A DNA stretch of 64,000 nucleotides from assembly GCA_964465065.1 (NCBI GenBank), contig CAYXHZ010000010.1, forward strand, positions 1-64,000. The letters run 5' to 3'. Each line of letters opens with the position of its first letter. Positions within the stretch are counted from its first letter, which is position 1. The position numbers and the translations under genes were made by a program. A model generated the notes under the pieces. It made no database searches and was not told the DNA's origin. It saw only the letters and a list, made by a program, of their open reading frames with translations. The stretch comes from CAYMND01 sp964465065 (lineage in GTDB: Bacteria > Acidobacteriota > Aminicenantia > UBA2199). Shown one piece after another: positions 19,701 through 28,975 of the stretch.

Positions 19701-20399
19701 ATTCGCTGCCAGTCTGGCAACTTCCTGATTGTTGATCATGTGGTCGTCAGGATGGATGAAATCGAGAAACGGCCGGGCCATCATTTCCTGACGCGAATAC
19801 CCGAGCACCTCTTCCCAGACCGGATTGAGGTATTTGAAATACCCGTCCATTCCGGCAATGCATATGAATTCACGGGACAGATTCAGAATCCGTTCCTTTT
19901 CTTCTTCGAGCTCCAATCGCGGACCGATATCCCGGATGGCCGCGACATATACCGATCTGCCCTCCCATACCGTGAAGCGTGCCGTGATTTCAACCGGAAA
20001 GCGTTTCCCGTCTTTCTTTTTATGCCAGCGCAACGGGATCGTAACGGTTTGTATGCCCGACACCGGATCTTGACGCACGACCTTCGGGGGCGGCTCGGGG
20101 TCGGCGGACAAGTCGAGGTTTCTCATACCCAACAACTCATCGCGGCTGTATCCGTACAGAGTGGTGGCGGCCGTATTGGCCGACAGGATTTCACCGGACT
20201 GGTCGTCGATTACGAAAATGGCGTCCGGTTCGGCTTCGATCAGCAGGCTGTAATCAGCCAAGCGCGCTTTGAGAGCGTCATTTTCCCGCTGGATTTCCTC
20301 GAGTCGATCTTGTAATTCCGACTCCGTTCCGGACAGATTTTTTTTCATCTGTTCACCACATGATCGCTTGATCTCATTGATATATTGCTGTGTATTCAT
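16767..20399 (-). CDS. Large multi-PAS/GAF hybrid sensor histidine kinase
   Basis: About 1210 aa, soluble (no membrane segment). A short coiled coil precedes about five PAS domains (roughly residues 40-640; for example 'LLIEADPDAIFVIDDQSGEIL'-like starts and PAC ends such as 'VAAIRDIGPRLELEEEKERI'). Then come a GAF_2-type domain (about 660-830), HisKA ('GRLAGGVAHDFNNMLCIILGY'), HATPase_c ('NLVVNARDAMPDGG', 'VSDNGCGM', 'GTGLGLSTVYGIV') and a C-terminal receiver ('DLLISDVIMPMTTGPEL'). It is probably a cytosolic integrator of redox or small-molecule signals. The start at 20399 has a weak GATGG ribosome site; other in-frame ATGs at 20453, 20417 and 20348 are possible. Its target is not evident; the divergent kinase/receiver block starts at 20664. 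Confidence 0.88.
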   Translation of the reverse strand: MNTQQYINEIKRSCGEQMKKNLSGTESELQDRLEEIQRENDALKARLADYSLLIEAEPDAIFVIDDQSGEILSANTAATTLYGYSRDELLGMRNLDLSADPEPPPKVVRQDPVSGIQTVTIPLRWHKKKDGKRFPVEITARFTVWEGRSVYVAAIRDIGPRLELEEEKERILNLSREFICIAGMDGYFKYLNPVWEEVLGYSRQEMMARPFLDFIHPDDHMINNQEVARLAANQLTFDFVNRYIAKNGRVITVSWVATPLVGQGLMLCMGRDISLRRKAEEDLIARNSLLSALINSSKDMVILAVDTRNNYTVFNELHRSEMKRLLGVDIEIGKNFLQYISFPQLRETTRQGIDRALAGESFTEAQYHPDLDTHYEVSWTPIVQNGQITGVMVIAKDISEQRQLTIRLQEQLALLRIAGEMARLGGWVIDLDRKQVKWSDETAAIHEMPTGYSPSLEGRLEFYTPEWRDRVSKVFSACARDGTPYDEELEIVTASGKRAWVRSIGEAVRDSSGRIVKVQGALQDISERKKDEQALERMAQDWKTTFDASGDAIVILDEQNRILRVNQSAVLFFKKNESDMIGRPCWMIVHNSSEPIQECPTVKVRDSLKRDSTVLAMGGSWYEITVDPLTDANGRYRGAVHVIRDITMRKWAEEELIRGQNRLKSLNNILQYQTDSIQKLLDYSLEEAIRITGSRIGYIYYYSEKTQEFTLNSWSKEVMAECRVTNPETLYHLDKTGIWGEAVRQRRPIVINEYEQADPLKKGYPQGHVHLKRFLTVPIFQNDRIVATVGMANKEQPYEDADVLQLSLLMGAVWEQVERKRTVDENRRLEEQFRQVQKLESIGRLAGGVAHDFNNMLCIILGYGEALVRSMPEQSRARQDALEIVDAAKRSAALTRQLLAFSRRQTLQPVVLDINQLLLGMEKMLRRLIGEDIILQMHLEENLFPTLADPGQIEQVMMNLVVNARDAMPDGGNLTIDTNSVVLDQEFAQNHSGVTPGHYIQINVSDNGCGMAPEVIAQIFEPFYTTKELGKGTGLGLSTVYGIVKQSGGNVWAYSEPGKGTTFKVYLPASGRFPKFDEDEVLPVRPRGTGQMVLVVDDEKSLLQLTERTLSDLGYRVTSFSSAQEALSMVQSGMVRPDLLISDVIMPMTTGPELKDRIQKVLPDLKTLFMSGYTDRIVLDRDGQVSGTTFLQKPFNTHDLATKVEALLKK

Positions 20400-20663
20400 T
20401 GATTTTCCATCTTTCATCATGTAATGCCGCATTGCACATCCCATCATCACCACGCCCGCTGGCCCGGCAGCCGGTTCAACGGCTTGTACCGGTTCTGATC
20501 GGGAGTACGGATCCGCTGATTGTGACGTTCAAAAACGACCTATACAAAAAAGAAAATTCCAAATCATCCCCCCGACCGAAAGACGAAGACGCGGTTGAAA
20601 ACCCCACTTGTTTATACTACTTAATTCATAGACAGTGCGGATTCGGAAACACAACCGAGGCAC

Positions 20664-23078
20664 ATGAAAACCAGAGAGATACCCTACCGCTCCATTTACG
20701 AAACTTCCCGTGACGCGATCGTTCTTTTCAACCGTAAGAGTTGTATCGATTGCAATCCCGCGACCCTGAAGCTGTTCGGGCTGACGAACAAAGAACAACT
20801 GCTCGATGAAAGATACCGGACCGACGACAAATCGTTGCAACTCGCGCTCGCGACGTTCCGCAGTTACGAGCAGGCGGTGTTCGAAGCCCTGTTTCGGGCC
20901 GATTTTTCCTTCAAGTGGAGTTATCTGGGCGACGGCCAGAAAATCGTCACCCTGGAAACCGCGATCCGTGCCTTCGAACATCAAAATGACACCATCATCA
21001 TGGCCAACATCCGCGACATCAGTCTGCACGTCAGCCAGCAGACGATGATCATGGAGAAAGAAGGACGTTACCGCGAGCTCATCGACAATTTGCACGACGG
21101 GGTCATGATTCTCCATTACGACGCCCGCTCCGACGATTTTCTGATCATGGAGCTCAACAAAACCGCCGAAAGCATCGAAGGCAAGAGCGCCCGGGAATTG
21201 TTGTCGCACTACCTTTTCGAGTGCAACCCTTTCCTGCGGGAACATCAGCTGGCCCAGACCCTGAAAAAAGTCCACGACACGCATGTTCCCGAGAGTCTGG
21301 TGTATCACTTCTCCTCTACCCCCGACCCCCAGGAAACCGTCATGGGCTGGCGCGATGCCAACATTTTTTCGCTGCCCAACAACGAACTGGCCCTCGTCTA
21401 CCGGGACATCAGCCTGCAACGACAGGTCGAGAGAGAGATCATCTAGCTGTCTCAGGCGCTCAAGCAGATCCCGTCCATGGTCGTCATCACCGACAAAAAC
21501 GGCCTGATCGAGTATGTCAATCCCAAATTCACGGAAGTGACCGGATACGAAATCAGTGAAGTCATCAATCAGAACCCCAAAATTCTGGCCAGCGGCCGGA
21601 CCGATCCCTCCATTTACCAAAACATGTGGGAAACCATTCGCAGCGGCGCCATCTGGAGAGGAGAGTTCGTCAACCGCCGTAAAAACGGACAGTTTTATAC
21701 CGAGGCCCTGTCCATCACCCCGATAAAACAAAACTCGGGAGAAATCACCAACTATCTGGCCATAAAAGAAGACGTCACCGAACAGAACATGACGCAGAAC
21801 CGGCTCAAAGAAAGCGAGGAACGGTTCCGCAACCTGTTCGAAGAATCCCAGGACATGATCTATATCTGTTCGCCCGACGACACCATCCTCAATATCAACT
21901 CGGCCGGAGTCGACATGCTGGGCTACCCCGGCAAACCGGCGTTATTGAAAGAGAACATGAAAAATCTCTATCAGGACGAGAGCCTCTGGAACAACAAAAT
22001 CGATATCCTGAGCTACACCAAAGGCATGAAGGAACTGGAAACCGTCATGATACGGCAGAACGGATCGGCGATTTTTGTCACCGAAAGCATCAATGCCGTT
22101 TACGATGCGGATAAAGAACTTGTCGCGCTGCGGGGTTTTGTCCGTGACGTCAGCGATACCGTACGGCGCCGAAAAGAGCTCGAAGCGACCAACGCCGAGC
22201 TCAAAGAGGCCAACCTCCGTATCCAGAAAACCCAGTCGCAGCTCATTCAGCAGGAGAAGCTGGCCTCCATCGGCAATCTGGCCGCAGGGATCGCCCACGA
22301 GCTGAACAATCCGCTCGGCTTTGTGTCCAGCAATTTCATGACCCTGCAAAAGTACATGAATCTGTTCATCGAATACATCAATATCTGGAGCCAGATAAAC
22401 CGGGAAAGCCTCAGCCCGGATCAGAAAAGAGCGATCGCCGACCAGGCGGCGGCTTTCTACCGTGACAGACAAATGGATTTCATTCTCAAGGACCTGGGCG
22501 ACCTGTTCAGCGAATCCGAGGACGGATTGAGGCGGATGAACTCGATCGTCGAGAACATGCGCAGCTTCTCCCGGATCGATCACAGCGGCAGCGCGGCCTT
22601 ATACGACATCAATCAGGGAATAGAAAACACTCTGATCGTCGCCCGCAACGAGATCAAGTATGTCGCAGATGTCCGGAAGGAACTCGCTCCGATCGAGTCG
22701 TTCATGTGCCGTGGCGACCAGATCAACCAGGTCCTGCTCAACATTGTGGTCAACGCCGCCCAGGCCATCAAAGAGCAAGCCAGACAAGACCGAGGAACCA
22801 TCATCATCCGCTCCCGTCAGGAGCAGGATGACATCGTCTGCGAGATCCAAGACGACGGTCCGGGGATCCCGCCGGAAATACAGAACAAGATTTTCGATCC
22901 TTTCTTCACGACCAAACCGGTCGGAAAAGGAACCGGATTGGGCCTGAACATCTCCTACGATATTGTCGTCAACAAGCATAAAGGGCTGCTTTCGGTCGAC
23001 AGCGAGCCGGGCAAAGGCAGTCTGTTCACCATCCGCATTCCGAGAAAACCTGCCGAAAAGGAGGAAATGACAGCATGA
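20664..23078 (+). pseudogene. PAS-domain sensor histidine kinase interrupted by an in-frame amber codon
   Basis: Residues 1-260 (20664-21446) and the 533-codon continuation (21477-23078) are in the same frame; only a TAG at 21444-21446 separates them. The sequence around it reads '...VEREII*LSQALKQIPSMVVITD', and a Gln codon (CAG) would restore a normal PAS junction. The protein has three or four PAS domains, a coiled coil, HisKA ('GNLAAGIAHELNNPLGFV') and HATPase_c ('NIVVNAAQAI', 'DDGPGIPPEI', 'GTGLGLNISYDIV'). A restart at 21477 would cut the second PAS domain and has no ribosome site. Either a recent nonsense mutation or an assembly error. Its 3' end overlaps the next receiver gene (ATGA), heading a five-gene operon. 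Confidence 0.8.
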
Positions 23079-23800
23079 ACGAACAAAACGCAGCATTTTC
23101 CCACCACAAAGTTCTCTTCGTCGACGATGAAATCAACTTGCTCAGATCGATCGCCCGTGCCCTGCACGATGAATCCTTCGGTCAGGAATATTACGATTCA
23201 CCCCGAAAAGCCCTGATCGCCCTGCAGCAGCAGAGGTTCACCGTCGTGGTCAGCGACCTGAAAATGCCGGAGTTGAGCGGCCTGGACTTTCTCACCCTCG
23301 TCAAGCGGGATCACCCCAAGCTTGTCCGCATCATCGCCACCGGCGTCACCGACCTGAGCGAGGTCTTGACTGCCATGCGCAGCGGTGAAACCCATCGCTA
23401 CATCAGCAAACCGATCAACATCAGCGAGGAACTGCTGCCGACCTTGCAGCAAAGCTTCGAGTGGTACGACATGCACCGCACTCAGGAACGTCTGACCGAA
23501 GAATTGATCGAGCTCAGCACGTACTTGCAGCACCAGAAGGAGGAAATCGCCTTCTTCAAGGATCTCTCGGAAAAATCCAACCTGCGCAAAGAAGAGCTGC
23601 TGGTCCGGATCAACACGCTCCTGCCGGATCTCTTCAGAATCTTGTACAGAACGCTGCCGCTGATCGATGCAGGCAGCCCCAAGGTCTTCCAGGAACTGGC
23701 AGAATTGCTCGGCAGGAACAGAGAAGCCTTCGACGCCCTGAGAACAGATCTGGCCGAAGCCCTGATCACCCTCGAATGCCAACCGGGCGATCCGATATGA
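23075..23800 (+). CDS. Response regulator with C-terminal helical output region
   Basis: 241 aa. The receiver domain spans residues 11-128: acidic pair D17-D18, phospho-Asp D61 in 'VVVSDLKMPELSG', conserved Thr in 'IIATGVTD' and Lys in 'YISKPIN'. The remaining 110 residues are helical with a short coiled coil ('TEELIELSTYLQHQKEEIAFFKDLSEKSN') and end in an uncharacterised helical module. There is no DNA-binding, HDOD or GGDEF domain, so the output is probably protein-protein. It overlaps the interrupted kinase (ATGA) and is followed after 9 bp by the first REC-HDOD gene. Confidence 0.85.
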   Translation: MNEQNAAFSHHKVLFVDDEINLLRSIARALHDESFGQEYYDSPRKALIALQQQRFTVVVSDLKMPELSGLDFLTLVKRDHPKLVRIIATGVTDLSEVLTAMRSGETHRYISKPINISEELLPTLQQSFEWYDMHRTQERLTEELIELSTYLQHQKEEIAFFKDLSEKSNLRKEELLVRINTLLPDLFRILYRTLPLIDAGSPKVFQELAELLGRNREAFDALRTDLAEALITLECQPGDPI

Positions 23801-23809
23801 GGCGAAGCG

Positions 23810-25024
23810 ATGTCCACCTGGCCCAACCTACTTTTCGTTGACGATGAAAAAAACGTCCTGCACATCATCCGTCGGGAGCTGTTCGATGCCCCCTTCAACG
23901 TGCTCCTGGCCGGATCACCCCGGGAAGCCTTCGATATCTTGCGACAGATCAATGTCGATATGGTAATCAGCGACATACACATGCCGGACATGGACGGCGT
24001 CCTCTTTCTGGAAGAGGTGAAAAAACTGTACCCCAGAACCGTGCGCATCATACTCAGCGCCTTCCTCGACGATACCATCGTCCTTGACGCGATCACCCGG
24101 GGCATCGCCAGCGCCTTCTTCATGAAACCCTGGAATCCGGACCAGTTCCGTCTCGATTGCCAACAGATCCTGTCCAACAGGAAAATTCTCAATGACCCGG
24201 ATCTGCTGGACCTGATCAACAACATCGGCACTCTGCCCTCACCGCCACAGCTCTACAACGAATTCATCGCCGCCGTTGACCAGAAGAAAGGTTCCAAGCA
24301 GCTGGCGAAGATACTGGAGCAGGATGCCCCCCTGGCTGTCAACATTCTGCACATGGCGAACTCCGCCTGCTTTTCGGCCTATAAAATCACCTCCCTGGAA
24401 CGGGCACTCACCCAGTTGGGGTGCAATATCGTCAAGAACATGCTGCTGACCCTTTCTCTGGCCCATGGTTTCCATTGGAACACGGAACAAAAAAATGAAA
24501 TCGACCGCTTGCTGACCCACAGCAGCCTGGTGAGCCGGCTGACCTCACTCTTCTACCAGCAGCTGCATTTCCGCAACCTCGACGAATTCACCAATTCTGC
24601 CGCCCTGACCCACGATATCGGCAAGATACTGCTGCTGTATTACTTTCCGGAAAAGTACCGGCAGGCCAGAGAACTGATGCCGCAGGAAAAGGGGATCACG
24701 TTCAAAGAAGCGGAAATCAGGATCAACCGGCACCACATCACTCACTGTGAAATCGGCGCATATTTCCTGAGTCTGTGGAACCTGTCCACACCCAACATCG
24801 ACGCGGCCCTGTTCCACCACAGCCCTCAGGCCATATCGGGCAGCAACACCAGGCTGGTCCACCTGATCGCGCTGGCCAACCTGCGCGCCAACCTGCCCGG
24901 CGCCATCAGCGGCGAGGAATGGCTGTCCGTCACCGAGGAGATGCCCTTCTCGGAATCCGAACGCCGTCAATTGTGGGGAGATTACCAGTTTTCCGATCTC
25001 ATGGAGACCGATCATGGACAGTAA
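23810..25024 (+). CDS. Response regulator with HDOD output domain (first of a tandem pair)
   Basis: 404 aa. Receiver at residues 4-125 (D11-D12, phospho-Asp D55 in 'MVISDIHMPDMDG', Lys in 'FFMKPWNPDQ'). HDOD domain at about 140-345 ('LPSPPQLYNEFIAAV', 'VNILHMANSACFSAYKITSLERALTQLG', 'AALTHDIGKILLLYYFP'). HDOD proteins are non-canonical HD relatives used in signalling scaffolds and motility or c-di-GMP circuits. This protein aligns without gaps through the receiver with the product of the next gene, including a D55 in both, so they arose by tandem duplication. The 3' end overlaps the next start by 11 bp. Confidence 0.88.
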   Translation: MSTWPNLLFVDDEKNVLHIIRRELFDAPFNVLLAGSPREAFDILRQINVDMVISDIHMPDMDGVLFLEEVKKLYPRTVRIILSAFLDDTIVLDAITRGIASAFFMKPWNPDQFRLDCQQILSNRKILNDPDLLDLINNIGTLPSPPQLYNEFIAAVDQKKGSKQLAKILEQDAPLAVNILHMANSACFSAYKITSLERALTQLGCNIVKNMLLTLSLAHGFHWNTEQKNEIDRLLTHSSLVSRLTSLFYQQLHFRNLDEFTNSAALTHDIGKILLLYYFPEKYRQARELMPQEKGITFKEAEIRINRHHITHCEIGAYFLSLWNLSTPNIDAALFHHSPQAISGSNTRLVHLIALANLRANLPGAISGEEWLSVTEEMPFSESERRQLWGDYQFSDLMETDHGQ

Positions 25025-26207
25025 AGCCTGCGTTCTCTTTGTCGACGATGAAACGAACATCCTGCGTTCCATCCGTCGCGAATTTTTCGACGCTCCGCTT
25101 ACCGTCCTCACCGCCGACTGCGCCTCGGAAGCCCTGAACATCATGCAGAAAACCGCCGTGGACCTGATCGTCAGCGACGTCAAGATGCCGGTCATGGACG
25201 GCATCAGCCTGCTGGAACAGATCAAACAGAAATACCCCAATGTCCACCGCGTCATCCTCAGCGGTTACGTCGAGCAGAATTCGGTCGTTACCGCCATCGT
25301 CACCGGCGTGGCCAGCAGCTACATCGCCAAACCCTGGAAAGCCGAGGAACTCCGCGCCAACATCGAACAAATCCTGCGTCTGAAAAGGATACTGAACAAT
25401 TCGGCACTCATGAACGCACTGGCTTCGATCGAACGCTTACCGTCGCTGCCGTCGGTGTACCACGATTTCATCCAGGCCATCGAGCAGGAAAGCCCGACCA
25501 AGGCTCTGGCCGACATCCTCAGTCAGGACGTATCCATGACCACCCGCATTCTGCAGGTCGCCAATTCCGCCTTCTATGGGGCCCAGAAGATCTCCTCGCT
25601 GGAACGGGCCCTGATCCAGCTGGGGACCAACGTCATCAAGGACATCACCCTGACGGTTTCCATCGCCAGCCAAATGACCTGGAAACCACACCAGTTGCAG
25701 ACACTCTTGAAAATTTTCCAGCATTCGGCCCATGTCAGCCGTCTGACTGCGGAACTGCACGTCCTGATCGCCCGCAGGCAGCTGGCCGAGGCGGACAGCT
25801 CGGCGGCGCTGACCCACGATATCGGCAAGATCATCCTGCTGCAATACTATCCGGATCTATACGATACCATCCTGAAAAGAAGCGCTTCGGACGACAGCCT
25901 GACTTTCTTCGACGCCGAAAAAAGCATTTCGCAACTCGGCGCCAGCCACTGCGAAATCGGAGCCTACTTCCTCAGCCGCTGGAATCTGCCCGGTATCAAC
26001 GTTTCCGCGGCCCTCTACCACCACGATCCGCAGTCTGCAACCGGCAAGGACAGCGAACTGATTCACATGATCTCGCTGGCCAACCGACTCAGCCACCTCC
26101 TGCCGAGAATCAGCGAACAAAAATGGCTGGACGTAACCCAGGACACTGTGTATTCGAGCGATCAACGCAAGGCCTTTTTAGCCCGGGCCCTGGAGGCGCA
26201 AGCATGA
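25014..26207 (+). CDS. Response regulator with HDOD output domain (second of a tandem pair)
   Basis: 397 aa. Receiver at residues 5-125 (D11-D12, phospho-Asp D55 in 'LIVSDVKMPVMDG', Thr replaced by Ser in 'VILSGYVE', Lys in 'YIAKPWKAEE'). HDOD domain at about 135-340 ('LPSLPSVYHDFIQAI', 'ILQVANSAFYGAQKISSLERALIQLG', 'ALTHDIGKIILLQYYP'). A paralogue of the preceding gene with the same length and order; the divergent parts are the last 50 residues. Overlaps the neighbours on both sides (11 bp upstream, ATGA downstream), so all four receiver proteins should be made together. Confidence 0.88.
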   Translation: MDSKACVLFVDDETNILRSIRREFFDAPLTVLTADCASEALNIMQKTAVDLIVSDVKMPVMDGISLLEQIKQKYPNVHRVILSGYVEQNSVVTAIVTGVASSYIAKPWKAEELRANIEQILRLKRILNNSALMNALASIERLPSLPSVYHDFIQAIEQESPTKALADILSQDVSMTTRILQVANSAFYGAQKISSLERALIQLGTNVIKDITLTVSIASQMTWKPHQLQTLLKIFQHSAHVSRLTAELHVLIARRQLAEADSSAALTHDIGKIILLQYYPDLYDTILKRSASDDSLTFFDAEKSISQLGASHCEIGAYFLSRWNLPGINVSAALYHHDPQSATGKDSELIHMISLANRLSHLLPRISEQKWLDVTQDTVYSSDQRKAFLARALEAQA

Positions 26208-26926
26208 GCGACGAGAAAGACAGCCGCCTGTCTCAAGCCACTGTCCTGTTTGTCGACGACGAGGAGAACATCCTGAAATCGATCCACCGCGGCCTTCTCG
26301 ATGAGCCCTACAAGAAGAAATATGCCAGCAGCGGCAGCGAGGCCCTGGCCATCATCGAACAGGAACCGATCCAGGTGCTGGTTACCGACATGCGCATGCC
26401 GGGAATGGATGGTTTGGCGCTGATCCGCCTGGTCGCCGAGAAAAAACCGGAAATCGTGCGCATCATCCTGACAGGGTATTCCCATGTTTCCACTCTGATT
26501 TCCGCCATCAACACCGGTCAGGTTTTTCGCTATCTGACCAAACCCTGGCGCGCCGAAACCGAGTTCATCCCGGCCGTACGCCAGGCCATCGCCTTCTACC
26601 AGCTGCGCCAGGAACGCGACGAAGTCGTCCAGAAGCTGAAAACCAGCAACCTGGAAATGAACAAGAAAAACATCGAGATGAACATCAAGATCAAGCAGAA
26701 CGAGTCGTTGCTGACCAGACAACAGGAGCACCTGCAAGCGAGCAGAGAGATCCTTTCCATCATTACCCGCGAAATTGTCCCCTTTCTCGATTTCGTCTCC
26801 TTTCTGGGCAACGCCGATTATCCCCTCAACGCCGGCGACCGCAAGCGCATGGCTGAAAAAGCCGCGGCCACCAAAGGCGTGATCGAATCCATTTCCACTA
26901 TGCTCCAGGCTTCACAAGGCAGCTAG
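26204..26926 (+). CDS. Response regulator with C-terminal coiled coil
   Basis: 240 aa, start at the ATGA overlap (26204). Receiver at residues 12-130 (D18-D19, phospho-Asp D62 in 'VLVTDMRMPGMDG', Thr in 'IILTGYSH', Lys in 'YLTKPWRAE'). The tail is a long coiled coil (about 135-185, 'KLKTSNLEMNKKNIEMNIKIKQ') and a short helical end. Like the first receiver protein of the operon it lacks a classical output domain. The stop lies 15 bp inside the end of the convergent hybrid kinase, so the two operons meet tail to tail. Confidence 0.85.
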   Translation: MSDEKDSRLSQATVLFVDDEENILKSIHRGLLDEPYKKKYASSGSEALAIIEQEPIQVLVTDMRMPGMDGLALIRLVAEKKPEIVRIILTGYSHVSTLISAINTGQVFRYLTKPWRAETEFIPAVRQAIAFYQLRQERDEVVQKLKTSNLEMNKKNIEMNIKIKQNESLLTRQQEHLQASREILSIITREIVPFLDFVSFLGNADYPLNAGDRKRMAEKAAATKGVIESISTMLQASQGS

Positions 26927-28975
26927 CCCTTTTTGATCGAGCACCTGGCGAACCTTCATGCTGAAGGCATCGAAAGAAAAGGGTTTCTGAATGAAATTTG
27001 CCCCGCCTTCGCACAGACCATGATGAATGATGACGTTGTCGATGTAGCCGGACATGTACAGGCACTTCAACCCGGGATAAACCAGCGCCAGACGATCGGT
27101 CAATTCCTTGCCGTTCATTCCCGGCATGACCACGTCGGTAATGATCAGATGAACCGGTCCGGGGTGAACTTCGCACATCTCGATGGCCTGTTCGGCGCTG
27201 TTGGCTTCAATTATCGTATAGCCCAACTCGCCGAGAATACGGCTGGCCACTCTGCGCACCGCATCCTCGTCCTCCACGAGCAGAACGGTTTCCTTGCCCC
27301 GCTCCGGACCGGAGCCAACCGCTTGGGTAACGGGTGCGGTCGCGGCTGCGGCCTCGGCTTGGGGTAAAAATATTTTCACCGTCGTCCCTTTCCCCGGCTC
27401 GCTGTACACCCAGATACTGCCGCCGCCGTTCTTGACGATGCCATACACGGTGGGCAGACCCAGCCCGGTTCCCTTTCCCCTCTCTTTGGTCGAGAAAAAA
27501 GGCTCAAAAACATGGGACTGAGTCTCCGCATCCATACCGCATCCGGTATCGCTGATCGCCAGCATGACATAGGGTCCGACCGCGACATCGGCATGCCCGC
27601 TGACGAAGGTTTCATCTAGCAACACGTTTTTCGTCTCGATGATGATTTCGCCTCCGTCAGGCATGGCATCGCGCGAGTTCAGCACCAGATTGGCGATGAC
27701 CTGTTCCATTTGCCCCACATCGCCCTTTACCCGAGACAATTCCGGATCGAGGGATTTGACCAGTTTGATGTCCTCGCCGATGACGCGGGACAGCATCTTG
27801 ATCATGTCCCGGACCACATCGTTCAGATTGAGGTCGACCATTTCCGTCGGCAAATTGCGGCTGAAAGTCAGCAGCTGCCGCGTCAGGTTGACGCATCTCC
27901 GACCGGATTCCTGCATGATCCCGATGTCTTCGTACAGGGCATCGTCCGAACTCAGCGATCTGAGCAGGAGATCGCTGGTCACCATCAGCGGAGTCAGGGC
28001 ATTGTTGATGTCATGGGCAATACCACCGGCCAAACGGCCGACGGCCTCCATCTTCATGGCTTGTTGAAACTGTTCCTCCAATTTCAGATATTCCGTGATG
28101 TCCCGTTTGACACCCACATAGTTGACGATCTCCCCGGCGGCATCCCGCACAGGCGATATGGTCATCGTTTCGGTAAACAGCTTGCCGTCCTTCCGTTTGT
28201 TGACGATGCGGCCGGTCCAGGTGTCACCCGAGGAGATTGTCTGCCACATGTTCCGGTAAAACTCGGCATTCTGCCTGCCACTTTTCAGGATGCGCGGGTT
28301 TTGTCCGATCGCTTCCTGACGACTGAATCCGGTCACTTTCTCGAAAACCGGATTGAGGTATTGGATATTCCCCCGGGGATCCGTGATCATGACAATTTCG
28401 GCCGCCTGTTCGATGGCTGTGGCCAACCGTTTGAGATCCCCTTCCATCCGCTTCCGCTCTTCGATATCCTGCTCCAACAGCTTGTTGGCTTTTTCAAGCT
28501 GCAGCATCTTGTCTTCCAGCTTGCGGATAAGCGCCTCGTTGTACCCCTTGATGTAGACGCTTTCTTCAAGCGGTTTCGGACCGGGGTCGGCTCGAACATC
28601 TGCCGGATGCCTGACCAGGACATCCTCCATGATGCGCAACAGTTCGGCAGGGTCCTGAGGTTTGATGACGAAGCGCTCGGCACCGAGATTCAGGGCGAAC
28701 TCTTCGTCTTTGGGGTCGGTGTAGGTGGCCGTATAAAAGATGAAGGGAATCTTCAGGAAGCGGTCATTCGCTTTCCATTGGCGGCACAATTCGAAACCGT
28801 CCATTACCGGCATGAGAATATCGGAAACGACCAGGTCGGGGCAGTCATTGCCGGCCGTTTGCAGGGCCTGGGTGCCATTGGCCGCCGTCGACACCCGGTA
28901 CCCGTTGCCGTTGAGCAGCGATTCCAGCAGGTACAGATTCTGCGGGTTGTCATCGACGATCAAGATGTGTTTCAT
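26912..28975 (-). CDS. Receiver-PAS-histidine kinase-receiver hybrid protein
   Basis: 687 aa, start at 28975 (ATGA overlap with the upstream receiver gene). Order: N-terminal receiver (phospho-Asp in 'DLVVSDILMPVMDGFELC'), coiled coil with 'LEKANKLLEQDIEERKRMEGD', PAS ('IEQAAEIVMITDPRGNIQYL' through 'YVGVKRDITEYLKL'), HisKA ('GRLAGGIAHDINNALTPLM'), HATPase_c ('NLVLNSRDAMPDGG', 'ISDTGCGM', 'GTGLGLPTVYGIV') and a C-terminal receiver ('LIITDVVMPGMNGKEL'). No membrane segment. Two receivers sandwiching a kinase allow phosphorelay input from the membrane kinase encoded at 29368-30882. Last gene of the TonB/YfiR sensory operon. Confidence 0.88.
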   Translation of the reverse strand: MKHILIVDDNPQNLYLLESLLNGNGYRVSTAANGTQALQTAGNDCPDLVVSDILMPVMDGFELCRQWKANDRFLKIPFIFYTATYTDPKDEEFALNLGAERFVIKPQDPAELLRIMEDVLVRHPADVRADPGPKPLEESVYIKGYNEALIRKLEDKMLQLEKANKLLEQDIEERKRMEGDLKRLATAIEQAAEIVMITDPRGNIQYLNPVFEKVTGFSRQEAIGQNPRILKSGRQNAEFYRNMWQTISSGDTWTGRIVNKRKDGKLFTETMTISPVRDAAGEIVNYVGVKRDITEYLKLEEQFQQAMKMEAVGRLAGGIAHDINNALTPLMVTSDLLLRSLSSDDALYEDIGIMQESGRRCVNLTRQLLTFSRNLPTEMVDLNLNDVVRDMIKMLSRVIGEDIKLVKSLDPELSRVKGDVGQMEQVIANLVLNSRDAMPDGGEIIIETKNVLLDETFVSGHADVAVGPYVMLAISDTGCGMDAETQSHVFEPFFSTKERGKGTGLGLPTVYGIVKNGGGSIWVYSEPGKGTTVKIFLPQAEAAAATAPVTQAVGSGPERGKETVLLVEDEDAVRRVASRILGELGYTIIEANSAEQAIEMCEVHPGPVHLIITDVVMPGMNGKELTDRLALVYPGLKCLYMSGYIDNVIIHHGLCEGGANFIQKPFSFDAFSMKVRQVLDQKGLAAL

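Noticed and set aside
21444..21446. Amber codon read as pyrrolysine or other recoding
   Set aside because: TAG is used as a normal stop nearby (26924-26926), the site is in a PAS kinase rather than a methylamine methyltransferase, and no recoding element is visible.
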